Shown here: positions 26,174 through 34,594 of the stretch, in pieces | Layout: each line of letters opens with the position of its first letter | Numbering within the stretch: the stretch's first letter is position 1 | Source of the DNA: Opitutaceae bacterium | Lineage (GTDB): Bacteria > Verrucomicrobiota > Verrucomicrobiia > Opitutales > Opitutaceae | Direction: 5' to 3' | Length of the DNA stretch: 64,000 nt | NCBI GenBank assembly: GCA_028284385.1 | Contig: JANQRT010000022.1 | Location: 186,001-250,000 of the forward strand | Position numbers and translations under genes: made by a program | The notes under the pieces: model-generated | Databases searched by the model: none | The model's input: only the letters and a program-made list of their open reading frames with translations | What the model was told of the DNA's origin: nothing

Positions 26174-26990
26174 TTTTAAGCTGGCGATCGGTTAGCGTCC
26201 TGAATTGATGGTGACGTTTTTGTATATAAATTCGTTTGTCTGTCTGCAGCTCTGGGTTGGCCGCTTTTGGTCTTACCCGCAACCCCTTGAAGTAAAGCAA
26301 AAGGGCCTGCCAATGAATGCCTAGAACGATCTGGAGTGTGATTAGCGGAAATCGGCAGGTATACTTCAGCAGGTTCCAGTCGGTTAGTTCGCGTTCCTCT
26401 CCGACAAGAGAGCTAAAGAAATAGGTCTCGCCATCTTTCGACTGGTTTATGGAAATGGCAAGTTTCCGACTTGGCTCTCTTAAGCTGAAATCGAATTCCG
26501 TATCCAGATCGCTATAGGGTGAAACATAGAATTCCTTAGCTAGCTTTTCCTCGAATTGATCGTCTTGGAAATCTTTCGCTTTGATGAGGTACAGCTTCTG
26601 CTCGTTAAATGTATTGGCTACTTCGGCTACCGCGCAGATGGGCTGATCATCCTTTGAGCGTATGAAATAGAAGGATACGGGATTAAAGACATGTCCAAAG
26701 GTCCGGAGGTGCGTAACCAACGTGATTTTCCCTGGAGTCTCTGAAACTCCCTGACTACTCAGGTAGGCTTTGAGATTGGACTTAATGTCTTCCTTCCCTT
26801 CCTTCCAATGATCGTCGTCGGAAAACGAGTAAACGTTGGGTCGATTTCTGCTGATCAGCTTCAGCTTGCTGGCAACTTCGTCCAGTTCATCCAGGTCCAG
26901 CGCGAACATGAAAATGCGATAGGAAAACGCGTGTTTTCTCGGACGTATCCGATTATGAACCACCTTGCAGCTATACAGTCGCGAATTCAT
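26157..26990 (-). CDS. DUF1365 family protein
   Basis: 277 residues. The opening LYSCKVVHNRIRPRKHAFSY and the region LVTHLRTFGHVFNPVSFYF (with the conserved FNPVSFY) identify DUF1365. The C-terminal half includes EFYVSPYSDLDTEFDFSL and a final helix GIHWQALLLYFKGLRV. The biochemical role is not established; the gene is almost always beside an FAD amine-oxidase-like gene and a cfa gene, as here. The start overlaps the end of the upstream oxidoreductase gene by 20 nt and its stop lies inside the cfa start region. Confidence 0.92.
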   Translation of the reverse strand: MNSRLYSCKVVHNRIRPRKHAFSYRIFMFALDLDELDEVASKLKLISRNRPNVYSFSDDDHWKEGKEDIKSNLKAYLSSQGVSETPGKITLVTHLRTFGHVFNPVSFYFIRSKDDQPICAVAEVANTFNEQKLYLIKAKDFQDDQFEEKLAKEFYVSPYSDLDTEFDFSLREPSRKLAISINQSKDGETYFFSSLVGEERELTDWNLLKYTCRFPLITLQIVLGIHWQALLLYFKGLRVRPKAANPELQTDKRIYIQKRHHQFRTLTDRQLKNELNI

Positions 26991-28272
26991 GAGGGGTTCT
27001 TTTCTTGCCTATGAGCTGTTTGGCTACGGCCAAAGCGGATGTTAAAGCGTCTTCGTGGAAGCCGTATTTGAAATAGCTTCCGCAGAAATAGACGGGTCCC
27101 TCTCTGTTAAGCTTGGGAAGGCTTGGTTGGACGGATATGGCAGCCGTGTTGAAACGCGGATGTTCGTAGACATGTTTCCAATGGACTTTAGATTCATCAA
27201 TGTCTCCTTGGTAATCGACACTTACAAAGTAGTTCCGCCTTTCGGAAACTTTCTGCAAATTGTTCATCCAGTAGTGAGTGGAAGCCGTTGCATTTCCCGA
27301 GCGAGTCTTGTCGTACCTGAAATTCCATGACGACCACGCTTTTCGGTTGCGAGGCATTACCGACGCATCCGAGTGAAGAACTACTGGATTGGTGTTGTAT
27401 CTGAACTTGCCCAACAATCCCTGTTCCAAAGCAGTTGGATTTTCCAATATTGCCAGAGCTTGGTCGGCATGAGTCGCCACAACCACCGCATCGAAGCTCT
27501 CTGATCGTCCCAGTGCATCAATTACAATAGCTTTGTCTCCTTGGCGACTAACCGATCTAACGCCGGAATTTAAAGCTACCCGATGCTTAAGATGGCTGAT
27601 TATCTTATCTCTATACTCCCTGCTTCCTCCTTGGACCGTCTTCCACTGGAGCTGTATGCCGATTCCGAGGAGGAGGTGGTTTTTCATAAACCTGAGCAGA
27701 GTGGCTGCTGGGTACTCTCTTATGCCTTGAGGGGGCGTAGACCAAATCGCTGCAGCCATTGGAAGAACGAATTTTTCCGCGAACGAATTGGAGAAACCAT
27801 GCTGGGCCAGAAATTCGCCAATCGTCAGGGATATGTTTTCCTCATTCTCGAGAAATCGATTCGCCACCTTAAAGTAGCGAACAATTTCCTTGAGGAGCAA
27901 CCAATGGAACGGGTTGGCGATGTTCTTTCGCTGGGCGAAAAAAGTCGAAAAGCTCGAACAGGAGAATTCCAGGTTTTCCACCCGATTTTGCACGCCAAAC
28001 GACATCGATGTATCCATCGTTTGCACGCGTAGTTCTTTGAATAGATTTACGAGATTTGGATACGTCTTCTCGTTGTACACCATGAAGCCCGTGTCAATGG
28101 GAATGTTTCTCCCATCTTCATCCACATTGACGGTGTTCGTATGGCCTCCAACATAGTCGTTTTTCTCATACACGCTGATATCGTAATCGTGACGAGCATA
28201 CCACGCGGCAGCCATGCCAGCGATGCCAGTGCCTATGATTGCGAGTTTCGGCCTGTTTTCGGTCTTTCTCAA
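26971..28272 (-). CDS. NAD(P)/FAD-dependent amine-oxidase-like oxidoreductase
   Basis: 433 residues from a TTG at 28272 whose bases overlap the merR stop (TTGA). A longer frame reaching 28416 lies wholly in merR and is rejected. The FAD-binding fingerprint LAIIGTGIAGMAAAWYARHD with the acidic E of SVYEKNDYVGGHTNTVNVDE is clear, and SFDAVVVATHADQALAIL and the C-terminal GPVYFCGSYFKYGFHEDAL complete the fold. It is the partner of DUF1365 and Cfa in known clusters; the reaction is not established but oxidation or reduction of an acyl chain is plausible (inference). Confidence 0.9.
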   Translation of the reverse strand: MRKTENRPKLAIIGTGIAGMAAAWYARHDYDISVYEKNDYVGGHTNTVNVDEDGRNIPIDTGFMVYNEKTYPNLVNLFKELRVQTMDTSMSFGVQNRVENLEFSCSSFSTFFAQRKNIANPFHWLLLKEIVRYFKVANRFLENEENISLTIGEFLAQHGFSNSFAEKFVLPMAAAIWSTPPQGIREYPAATLLRFMKNHLLLGIGIQLQWKTVQGGSREYRDKIISHLKHRVALNSGVRSVSRQGDKAIVIDALGRSESFDAVVVATHADQALAILENPTALEQGLLGKFRYNTNPVVLHSDASVMPRNRKAWSSWNFRYDKTRSGNATASTHYWMNNLQKVSERRNYFVSVDYQGDIDESKVHWKHVYEHPRFNTAAISVQPSLPKLNREGPVYFCGSYFKYGFHEDALTSALAVAKQLIGKKRTPHEFATV

Positions 28273-29225
28273 GTCAGAGTTTCCTTCTCTGGAATTTCCA
28301 AGTTGTCCCGTTCGCAAAGGTACAGGAGAGCGTTTTCCACAATCGAGCGAGCTTTGCCGATTTCGTAGCCCAGGTGGGCATGTATCTCCGCATCCGTTGG
28401 GGACTCGATTTCGCACCTGCGACAGTAGTTCTCGAAAGATGCCAAGCTAGCCACGAGAGCTGATATATGGTGTGGGCATTCGCATTTTATGTTCGGATTT
28501 CGTGAAGCTATTAAGGTTAGCTGCCTGTCTGAAAACATGCGCTTCGGAGCGTTGCCCGTGATCGTATCGTCATCTAGATTGAACGGTTCGGTCTGGTGGC
28601 TTGCATTGGCAATAGCCGCGACAATGTAATGCTCCAAGACTTCTTTGGGGGTAGGCCATCGAATCAGGAAGTATCCGGCTTCTGAAAACTGTTTGATCAA
28701 ATCTCGTGGAGCGAAATCGTAAATGATCGCGATTGGCGTATCCGGGTATTCGTGGCGCGTTAGGCTCACACGTCGTCTTGTCTCCACCGCGTTGTTGTCC
28801 ATCGTAATGACGATGAGGTCATATTTACCTTCCTCGTTCGGACCGTATTTGAAACGCTGTGACAGTGAAGCCAACCAGTCCCTAGCTTGTTTTCCTTCGG
28901 TGTGGATATGGAGTTCGCCTCTCGTCTCGTGCGCCGCCGTGGTCTGCCCGCTCTGGTATTCCAACAGGCGTTTGCGAAGGTCTTCTAGATTTAGTCGAGA
29001 TAGGGCGCTGATAGCATCGCCTTGGTCAGTAAGTTTCTTCATCAGAGCCAGTTGCTCTACTTGATCTTGCGAATACCTCCTTCGGCCTGAGTCGGATCGA
29101 TTGGCGGCTCGAATAAAGCCTCTTCTTTCCCATGTTCGAATGGTATGGGGTGATAGACCTGTTATTTTCGAGACGGCTCCTACTTCAAAATAGGACTTTT
29201 CTGGTTGTTCAATAGTGTCGAGCAT
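28269..29225 (-). CDS. MerR-family regulator with Cys/His-rich C-terminal domain
   Basis: 318 residues. Residues 11-80 are a MerR HTH (YFEVGAVSKITGLSPHTIRT, then WERRGFI, RRRYSQDQVEQLALMKKL). Residues 115-200 look like a Rossmann-type sensor resembling the position of the cobalamin domain in LitR/CarH (YDLIVITMDNN, TPIAIIYDFAPRDLI), but the D-x-H-x-x-G cobalamin motif is missing. The end carries C248, C250, H252, H253, C268, C271 and H282/H284, a potential metal site. It heads a ten-gene operon containing photolyase and lipid enzymes and overlaps the next gene by 4 nt. Likely the operon's own regulator through the palindrome at 29258-29279. Confidence 0.9.
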   Translation of the reverse strand: MLDTIEQPEKSYFEVGAVSKITGLSPHTIRTWERRGFIRAANRSDSGRRRYSQDQVEQLALMKKLTDQGDAISALSRLNLEDLRKRLLEYQSGQTTAAHETRGELHIHTEGKQARDWLASLSQRFKYGPNEEGKYDLIVITMDNNAVETRRRVSLTRHEYPDTPIAIIYDFAPRDLIKQFSEAGYFLIRWPTPKEVLEHYIVAAIANASHQTEPFNLDDDTITGNAPKRMFSDRQLTLIASRNPNIKCECPHHISALVASLASFENYCRRCEIESPTDAEIHAHLGYEIGKARSIVENALLYLCERDNLEIPEKETLT

Positions 29226-29257
29226 CGGTTTTGAATTTAATTATCGATCAATGTATA

Positions 29258-29279
29258 GGTTCAGAACTGAAATTGAACC
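29258..29279. promoter_or_regulatory. Palindrome GGTTCA-N10-TGAACC, putative MerR operator
   Basis: Perfect 6-bp arms separated by 10 nt, 33 nt upstream of the merR start. On the minus strand it is followed directly by TATACAT, a -10-like hexamer, so the palindrome would lie between -35 and -10 or cover -35, as in MerR-type promoters. The surrounding 29226-29490 is AT-rich and also contains the promoter of the divergent sulfatase. Confidence 0.5.
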
Positions 29280-29490
29280 TTAAACGAACATGTATTAATT
29301 CATAAAATGATTCATTAACGATTCGTTTAGGACTTTTCCAATGGGCTGGAGACAAGCTTTTGAGTTATTAATTTGCTTTCGATTGGCGGTTTTCGGCCAG
29401 GCGCCGTGCGGCTCAATGCGTCATTCCCAAATTTTCTTTGACAGTGTAACGTATCAATTAGGCAATTAACCCTTCTTTCCGGCATCGCTC

Positions 29491-30891
29491 ATGAAACGAC
29501 TCGCTTCCCTCTTTAAATGGCTGGCTCCCTTGCTATTCGCTCTCAATAGCCTGTCTGCCGCTGACAAGCCGAACGTTCTCTTCCTCGTTGTGGACGACAT
29601 GAACGACTATCCGCTCTTGGGCAACTATCCCAACGTGAAGGCGCCGGCTCTACAGCAGTTTTCGCAAAAGGCTGTTACTTTTGAACACGGTTACTGCGCC
29701 GCTCCCATTTGCGTTCCATCACGCACGGCGACGTTTAGCGGAAAGAATCCTTGGAGTACCGGTTCTTATTACAACCAGCCTACCACTTGGCCTCACGAGC
29801 AGATGCGGGGAATCGAATCGATTCCCGAGTGCTTCAAACGGAATGGCTACACGACATTCGGGGCGGGGAAGCTTTTTCATCAGGGGCCAAGTAAAGAACG
29901 CATGGAAGCCATGTGGGACGACTATTCGTATTATGGCGGCGGCTTTGGCCCTTTTCCGGAGGAGGACGAGCAGGTCATCGGTTCCAAGTTTTTCTCCTAC
30001 AAGGCTTGGACTGGTTCTGATGATGAATTTCCGGATACGCGTAATACCGATGCCGCGATCGATTTTCTCAACGCTTCTCACCACGAGCCGTTTTTTCTCG
30101 CCCTAGGCCTTTATCGGCCTCACTGCCCATGGACCGCTCCAAAACGTTTTTTCGACTTGTATAAAAGCCGTTTGCCAAAACCTCCTGGCCGGATCCGTGA
30201 CGACCTGGATGACGCGCAACCCATGGGAATCGAATTCGCTCAAGTTGGCGATAGGCTAAAGAAGATCGAAGAGAAAAGGGCTTACATGGATTTTCTGCGC
30301 GGCTATCTGGCTTCCGTCAGTTTCGCGGACTGGAACATCGGAAGAGTTCTAGAAGCTCTTTGGTCTAGTCCCCATGCGGATAATACAATCGTCGTTCTGT
30401 GGTCGGATCATGGATACCACTTTGGAGAAAAAGACCATGTCGGGAAGGCCACTCTTTGGGAGCAGGCTACACGTTCGTTAATTATGATTCACGCTCCGGG
30501 ACTGAGCGCCGATGGGGAACGTTGTGAAAAGCCCGTTAGTCTTGTCGATATCTATCCGACTTTAGTTGAACTCTGCTCTCTTGAAGAACCCGCCCAAAGG
30601 CTGGATGGCGTTGATCTGAGTCCATTGATTCAAAAGCCGTCTAGGAAAAAGTGGAAGCGGCCTGTCGTCATTTCTCACGGTCCCGGAAGCGCCGCTGTCA
30701 GGACTGAGCAGTATCGATATATTCGCTACGCTGATGGAACTGAGGAGCTGTTCGATCATGTTACGGATAGGTACGAATTTTTCAACCTGGCTGATCTTGC
30801 GGTTTATTCAAAGGTCAAGCGTAGGCTATCAAAGCATTTCCCGGACAAGTGGGCTCCTGAAATAAAAAACGAAGGAGCGAGACTTTGGTGA
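29491..30891 (+). CDS. Secreted sulfatase, iduronate-2-sulfatase-like
   Basis: 466 residues. A signal peptide (MKRLASLFKWLAPLLFALNS, then LSAADKP) is followed by PNVLFLVVDDMNDYPLLG with the metal-binding DD pair. The catalytic signature is CVPSRTA, with C74 as the residue converted to formylglycine. Later blocks NTIVVLWSDHGYHFGEKDHV and KATLWEQATRSLIMI are typical of the iduronate-sulfatase-like branch (family S1). It removes sulfate esters from algal or animal polysaccharides. No maturase gene is visible here. The C-terminal part (RYIRYADGTEELFDH) is complete. Confidence 0.93.
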   Translation: MKRLASLFKWLAPLLFALNSLSAADKPNVLFLVVDDMNDYPLLGNYPNVKAPALQQFSQKAVTFEHGYCAAPICVPSRTATFSGKNPWSTGSYYNQPTTWPHEQMRGIESIPECFKRNGYTTFGAGKLFHQGPSKERMEAMWDDYSYYGGGFGPFPEEDEQVIGSKFFSYKAWTGSDDEFPDTRNTDAAIDFLNASHHEPFFLALGLYRPHCPWTAPKRFFDLYKSRLPKPPGRIRDDLDDAQPMGIEFAQVGDRLKKIEEKRAYMDFLRGYLASVSFADWNIGRVLEALWSSPHADNTIVVLWSDHGYHFGEKDHVGKATLWEQATRSLIMIHAPGLSADGERCEKPVSLVDIYPTLVELCSLEEPAQRLDGVDLSPLIQKPSRKKWKRPVVISHGPGSAAVRTEQYRYIRYADGTEELFDHVTDRYEFFNLADLAVYSKVKRRLSKHFPDKWAPEIKNEGARLW

Positions 30892-30920
30892 TTCTCTTGC
30901 CGATCTGAGCTTCGCCAAAA

Positions 30921-30947
30921 AAGCGACGCTCTATTCAAGCGTCGCTT
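30921..30947. terminator. Bidirectional terminator hairpin
   Basis: AAGCGACGCT (30921-30930) and AGCGTCGCTT (30938-30947), a perfect 10-bp stem with a 7-nt loop, in the convergent gap between the sulfatase (stop 30891) and the TonB-like gene (stop 30974). An A run flanks the left arm, providing a U tract for the minus-strand transcript. Confidence 0.75.
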
Positions 30948-30973
30948 CAGGTTGCAAATGGTGTTTTAGGACT

Positions 30974-31747
30974 TCAATTGGTGGCAAACTCGTTGTCGTT
31001 ATTGAAGAAGAAGGGTTGAGCGAGTTGAATGACAACCGGCCGGCCATTAGCCTTTGGCTTTTCGAATTTCCATTGAGTCAAGGCGTCCTGCGTGGCGACC
31101 AGAGCTCGAACGTCGATGTTAGGATCCGCTTTGCTCAAGGCTGCCATGCGCACGTCTCCCGACGTGTCCACAAAGAAGCTGAAGACCGCTTTTTTCCCTT
31201 TCGCTGATTCGAGTATACCTTCGGGAATTGCAGGTGTTGACGATTGCAGCACCTGTGGAAAACGGTCGAGATCATCGACTTCCGCTAGCTTATATTTATG
31301 GCGTAGAGCAGTGCTTCCCTGGTTGAAGACATTTTCGAAAAGACCCGATGAGAGGTTGAACTCGATTAGGGCTCCTTCGGCTTGAAAGTTCACCTCAACG
31401 CCACGGACGATTGAAATCGGTTTTCCGTTCCATTTGGGTGGCGTGAAGTCCCAAGTTTCAATTACGTACTCGACCGCTCTAGCAAAATCCCTGTGGCTAG
31501 AATAAACGACGAGATAATCCCTTAGCTCGCCGTGATGATCGATTTCCACAATAAGATTAACCTTTCCTTCCGTATAGCCGCTTTGGATCAGCTTATGGGG
31601 AAATATGGGTTTCTGACCAACGATTATGTTAGTTTCTATTTCTTGGATTTCCGCTTCGTGAGCGTATTCGGCCGTCGCCCAATTGGCCATCAATCCAGCG
31701 GTGATGATTGCCAGCGTCCGCCTCGTTTTCGTAACCGTGTTTTTCAT
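30974..31747 (-). CDS. TonB-family C-terminal-domain protein, secreted
   Basis: 257 residues from the ATG at 31747: AGGAGG lies 7 nt upstream of this ATG but only 1 nt from an alternative ATG at 31753, so the ribosome binding site decides for the inner start. A signal peptide follows (TKTRRTLAIITAGLMANWAT). Two TonB-C-like modules are seen: PIFPHKLIQSGYTEGKVNLI with WDFTPPKWNGKP, and AVFSFFVDTSGDVRMAALSK with WKFEKPKANGRPVVIQL. There is no N-terminal TM anchor of classical TonB, so it is a periplasmic TonB-like protein. Single-gene unit next to the sulfatase terminator. Confidence 0.85.
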   Translation of the reverse strand: MKNTVTKTRRTLAIITAGLMANWATAEYAHEAEIQEIETNIIVGQKPIFPHKLIQSGYTEGKVNLIVEIDHHGELRDYLVVYSSHRDFARAVEYVIETWDFTPPKWNGKPISIVRGVEVNFQAEGALIEFNLSSGLFENVFNQGSTALRHKYKLAEVDDLDRFPQVLQSSTPAIPEGILESAKGKKAVFSFFVDTSGDVRMAALSKADPNIDVRALVATQDALTQWKFEKPKANGRPVVIQLAQPFFFNNDNEFATN

Positions 31748-31753
31748 CTTCAT

Positions 31754-32059
31754 TCCTCCTGCCTATTCAAACTCGATTTTGCCTGAGCAAAATTATCTTT
31801 CCTACATCCTTATAAACCTAATCGGGATGACATACTTCACAGTTTAGCTCGATTGGACTCCAAATCAAGCACGCTTTCGTTTCGTAAGTTAACTGGACTA
31901 AGACGTGCTGCTTTGGGATAGGGTACGCTACCTACGATTCGAAAAACTGGACCTGGCTCTTCAAAGCTTGTCGTTGCCAAGAGCGGATTTCGAGATGGGG
32001 GCGGTTGTCTCAAAACACTGATAATGCGGCGTCTTGATTCCCGCCGCCGCTGGCTCCAC
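31754..32059. other. Intergenic region between the VanZ gene and the TonB-like gene
   Basis: About 306 nt. The left end contains the strong AGGAGG ribosome binding site of the TonB-like gene and must hold its promoter. The right part carries a minus-strand frame overlapping the vanZ end that I do not accept as a gene. No terminator with a clear stem was found. Confidence 0.5.
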
Positions 32060-33106
32060 TCATCTTTGCCAGATAAGTCCTGCGATAATCGCCAATCCGC
32101 CACCCGCCGTATTGCATAGCAGATCTAGCAGACTTGAGTCCCTTGTTGGCAGAAAGACTTGACCTAACTCGATTAGGGTACTCATGGCCGCGCACGCAAT
32201 CAGTGTTGCCATTGCCACTACGCCTTTGTTTAATTTTAATTTTCTCAGAATAATATAAAAGCAGAGACCTATGGGCATGAAACCGATTACATTGATAATC
32301 ACGTCGCTCAAATTTGATACAAGTTTTCGGTGATCACTATTGAATCCTAATATCCTTTCTCTGAATACGGGTTTGAAATTTTCCGGAATGGCTAGCTCAT
32401 GGGTCGCTGGCGACTTCTCTGTTAGGCGTTCCGACGAGAACTGATAATCAACGACAGGATTTATTGATCGATCTCCTAGCTGTTTGGGGCTTACAGCCTG
32501 ATCGAAGATCGCGATTCGTTTCATTGCGCCATGCCAAGGGCTAGTGCCCTGAGCGTTGTTGCCGATTATCATTTTCCCCGAAAACGATCCGTTCGAATCG
32601 ACAAGGTGAAAATCCTTTCTCTCCATCATCAACTCGCCATTTTTAAAGTAAGAGGTCCCATTCGATCCAGAAACTATCAGAAGGGAAACCGGTTGACTGA
32701 CAAACAAGCAATCTCCAAGACCTCTTTCTTGGTAGGGTCTATCCTTCGGAGTAGCTGATCTCCTACTTCTAATAGCCAGGTGGTTAAGCCATTGAGCCAT
32801 AATGAGAGGCGGCTGTTTTTCATTGTCGTCAATCATTAGAATCATCCCCAATCCGCTTGGGACCTTATGGGACTCCACCTCGAAAAATATGCTTATTTCT
32901 TCCCAGCCGGTGAAATCGACTTCCTCTTTCGCAGAGGCGATGCCTCGTCTATGCGATTCGTGCTTAATGCTGGATTGATTGAAGAAAAGCTTTCCTGTAT
33001 CCAAATCGTGATACACGTCGTTTTCGCTGATGAAATTGAATGGCTTTAAGCCAAACCAAATTGTGACGATGAAAACGGCTGAAAAAACGATTCTGAACGG
33101 ACTCAT
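32060..33106 (-). CDS. VanZ-like membrane protein with a LamG-like central domain
   Basis: 348 residues. An N-terminal TM segment (RIVFSAVFIVTIWFGL) precedes an extracytoplasmic beta-rich domain, residues about 55-230, resembling a concanavalin/LamG fold (FTGWEEISIFFEVESHKVPS; GSFSGKMIIGNNAQGTSPWH; MKRIAIFDQAVSPKQL). The C-terminal 110 residues are the VanZ domain with TM helices (DVIINVIGFMPIGLCFYIIL; TLIELGQVFLPTRDSSLLDL, then CNTAGGGLAIIAGLIW). The LamG-type insertion between TM1 and the VanZ core is unusual in textbook VanZ proteins. Last gene of the rsmI-ppx operon; the function is unknown. Confidence 0.85.
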   Translation of the reverse strand: MSPFRIVFSAVFIVTIWFGLKPFNFISENDVYHDLDTGKLFFNQSSIKHESHRRGIASAKEEVDFTGWEEISIFFEVESHKVPSGLGMILMIDDNEKQPPLIMAQWLNHLAIRSRRSATPKDRPYQERGLGDCLFVSQPVSLLIVSGSNGTSYFKNGELMMERKDFHLVDSNGSFSGKMIIGNNAQGTSPWHGAMKRIAIFDQAVSPKQLGDRSINPVVDYQFSSERLTEKSPATHELAIPENFKPVFRERILGFNSDHRKLVSNLSDVIINVIGFMPIGLCFYIILRKLKLNKGVVAMATLIACAAMSTLIELGQVFLPTRDSSLLDLLCNTAGGGLAIIAGLIWQR

Positions 33107-33153
33107 TCCTGGGAAGATCGGATTCGAGGCAAGCGTCGCCTGAATTGCTCAGA

Positions 33154-33624
33154 CTATTTTAAATGCAAGTATTCGACGTCCTTTACGTTTTTCGCCCACT
33201 CGATATCCCAAGGGACAAACCCAAGCTTTTCGAAAAGTTTTTTTACTGCCGTATTCTTTTCATGGTGACTCGTAGCAATCGTTTCCACTTCCGGATGCAG
33301 CCTTAGCCTTCGAATCAACTCGAGCGCGGTTGCTTCACCATAACCTTTTCTTTGGAAACGATGATCTATGTAGAGACTCAGAATAAAGCCCAACCCGATC
33401 TCGATCTGATACATGGCAAATCCTATCATTGGCTGCTTTGGAGGAGCCCAACCGCGTTGAGACCCATCGTAAACGCAAAAGGGATGCAGGTTGGGATCCA
33501 CATAGGCATCTGCCAGGCTCTTGTAGATATTCGTAACCATGTGGCCCTGGTCGGACTTGACCTTCAAGTTTAGGCATTCCTTATAGTTCGCTTTACTAAT
33601 GGGCCGGAGGTTTACGGATGTCAT
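33154..33624 (-). CDS. GNAT-family N-acetyltransferase
   Basis: 156 residues. The start (VNLRPISKANYKECLNLKV) and the acetyl-CoA-binding block LSLYIDHRFQRKGYGEATAL (pattern R-x-x-G-x-G/A) are typical. The C-terminal KLFEKLGFVPWD matches motif B. It resembles spermidine/spermine-type acetyltransferases (DTHFK/PaiA-like sequence AMYQIEIG and GDGSQRGW region); the substrate is not certain. Fourth-from-last unit of a minus-strand operon, 47 nt upstream of vanZ and 40 nt downstream of ppx. Confidence 0.88.
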   Translation of the reverse strand: MTSVNLRPISKANYKECLNLKVKSDQGHMVTNIYKSLADAYVDPNLHPFCVYDGSQRGWAPPKQPMIGFAMYQIEIGLGFILSLYIDHRFQRKGYGEATALELIRRLRLHPEVETIATSHHEKNTAVKKLFEKLGFVPWDIEWAKNVKDVEYLHLK

Positions 33625-33664
33625 GGTTTAGTGGATATGTTTTGAGTGTTATTCCTAGCTGAAG

Positions 33665-34594
33665 CTAGGAGTACTCGTCTAGCAATGTCTTTGCAAGGCC
33701 GTAGCGAAGGTTGTACTTTGAGATGAATAGGCGTTGGGATTGTAGGAAATCTAACGACGTTTTGATGATGGTAGAAGCGGTTGGAAAAACGTCTGCTCTT
33801 GCTTCGGGAATGTTCAACGACTGGATACGTCTAGGCAAGTCTGCTTCGCAAATCTCTTGATGCAATCCTGCCAAAGTTTGCTCATCAGGTTCGCGGGTTT
33901 TCAATAATCGAGAGATGATATTGGCCGTTCCTCCGGTCAGAACCAATGTTTCGGCTAGCTCGAACTCTATTTCTTGGCCGCTCTCCTCCAACGCCTGATT
34001 AACGTATCGAGCGATTTTCGCTTGTTCCCCTTGATCGAGAGGCGCGGAACGGTCGACGACGAATTTCGATGCCAAGCGTACGCATCCCAAAGCTAGACTT
34101 TGAGCTGAGACGGAGTGACCATTGCTAAATTGGACAAGCTCGAGCGAGCCGCCTCCTAAGTCGATCAAAGTGTAGTCGCGAATAGATGACATTTTCGGAT
34201 CGCATTGAATTCCGTGGCCAATCAAATCCGCTTCCTGCTCGCCTGAAAGAATTTCCAAATCGATTTCGGCGATTTCTCTCACCCTCGTTATGAGGTCCTC
34301 TTTATTGTCTGCCTCTCGCGCGGCGCTCGTCGCTACCGCCTTTGTAGCAACGGGACTGTAGGTTTTTGCAATTCGGCATAGTCGTAGAATAGCTTCCGCC
34401 CCCATTTGTATCGCTATCTTTTCTATGATGGGAGGGGAACCTGTAATTCCCTCCCCAATACGAACTTCTTCCGCTTGATAACAGAGCGACTCTACTGGTT
34501 CCTTCGTCCCTCTTCGAGCTACCAGAAGCTTGATGGAATTACTGCCGACATCTATAATCGCTACGCAAGGCGATTCCAATTCGCTAGAGTTCAT
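33665..34594 (-). CDS. ppx: Ppx/GppA-type exopolyphosphatase
   Basis: 309 residues from the ATG at 34594, which overlaps the rsmI end by 11 nt; a TTG at 34609 is possible. The phosphate-binding loop AIIDVGSNSIKLLVAR, the second loop YTLIDLGGGSLELVQFSNGH and the SAAREADN region define the ASKHA fold of Ppx/GppA. The enzyme removes terminal phosphates from polyphosphate or pppGpp. It lacks the C-terminal HD domain of E. coli Ppx, giving the short form (about 300 residues) common in many phyla. Confidence 0.92.
   Translation of the reverse strand: MNSSELESPCVAIIDVGSNSIKLLVARRGTKEPVESLCYQAEEVRIGEGITGSPPIIEKIAIQMGAEAILRLCRIAKTYSPVATKAVATSAAREADNKEDLITRVREIAEIDLEILSGEQEADLIGHGIQCDPKMSSIRDYTLIDLGGGSLELVQFSNGHSVSAQSLALGCVRLASKFVVDRSAPLDQGEQAKIARYVNQALEESGQEIEFELAETLVLTGGTANIISRLLKTREPDEQTLAGLHQEICEADLPRRIQSLNIPEARADVFPTASTIIKTSLDFLQSQRLFISKYNLRYGLAKTLLDEYS

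Noticed and set aside
28273-28416. Upstream extension of the FAD oxidoreductase gene
   Set aside because: It lies inside merR and precedes the FAD fingerprint with non-natural sequence; the TTG at 28272 coupled to the merR stop fits better.
31837-32103. 88-residue minus-strand frame overlapping the vanZ end
   Set aside because: Basic, proline-rich translation, no ribosome binding site, overlaps the VanZ C-terminus out of frame.
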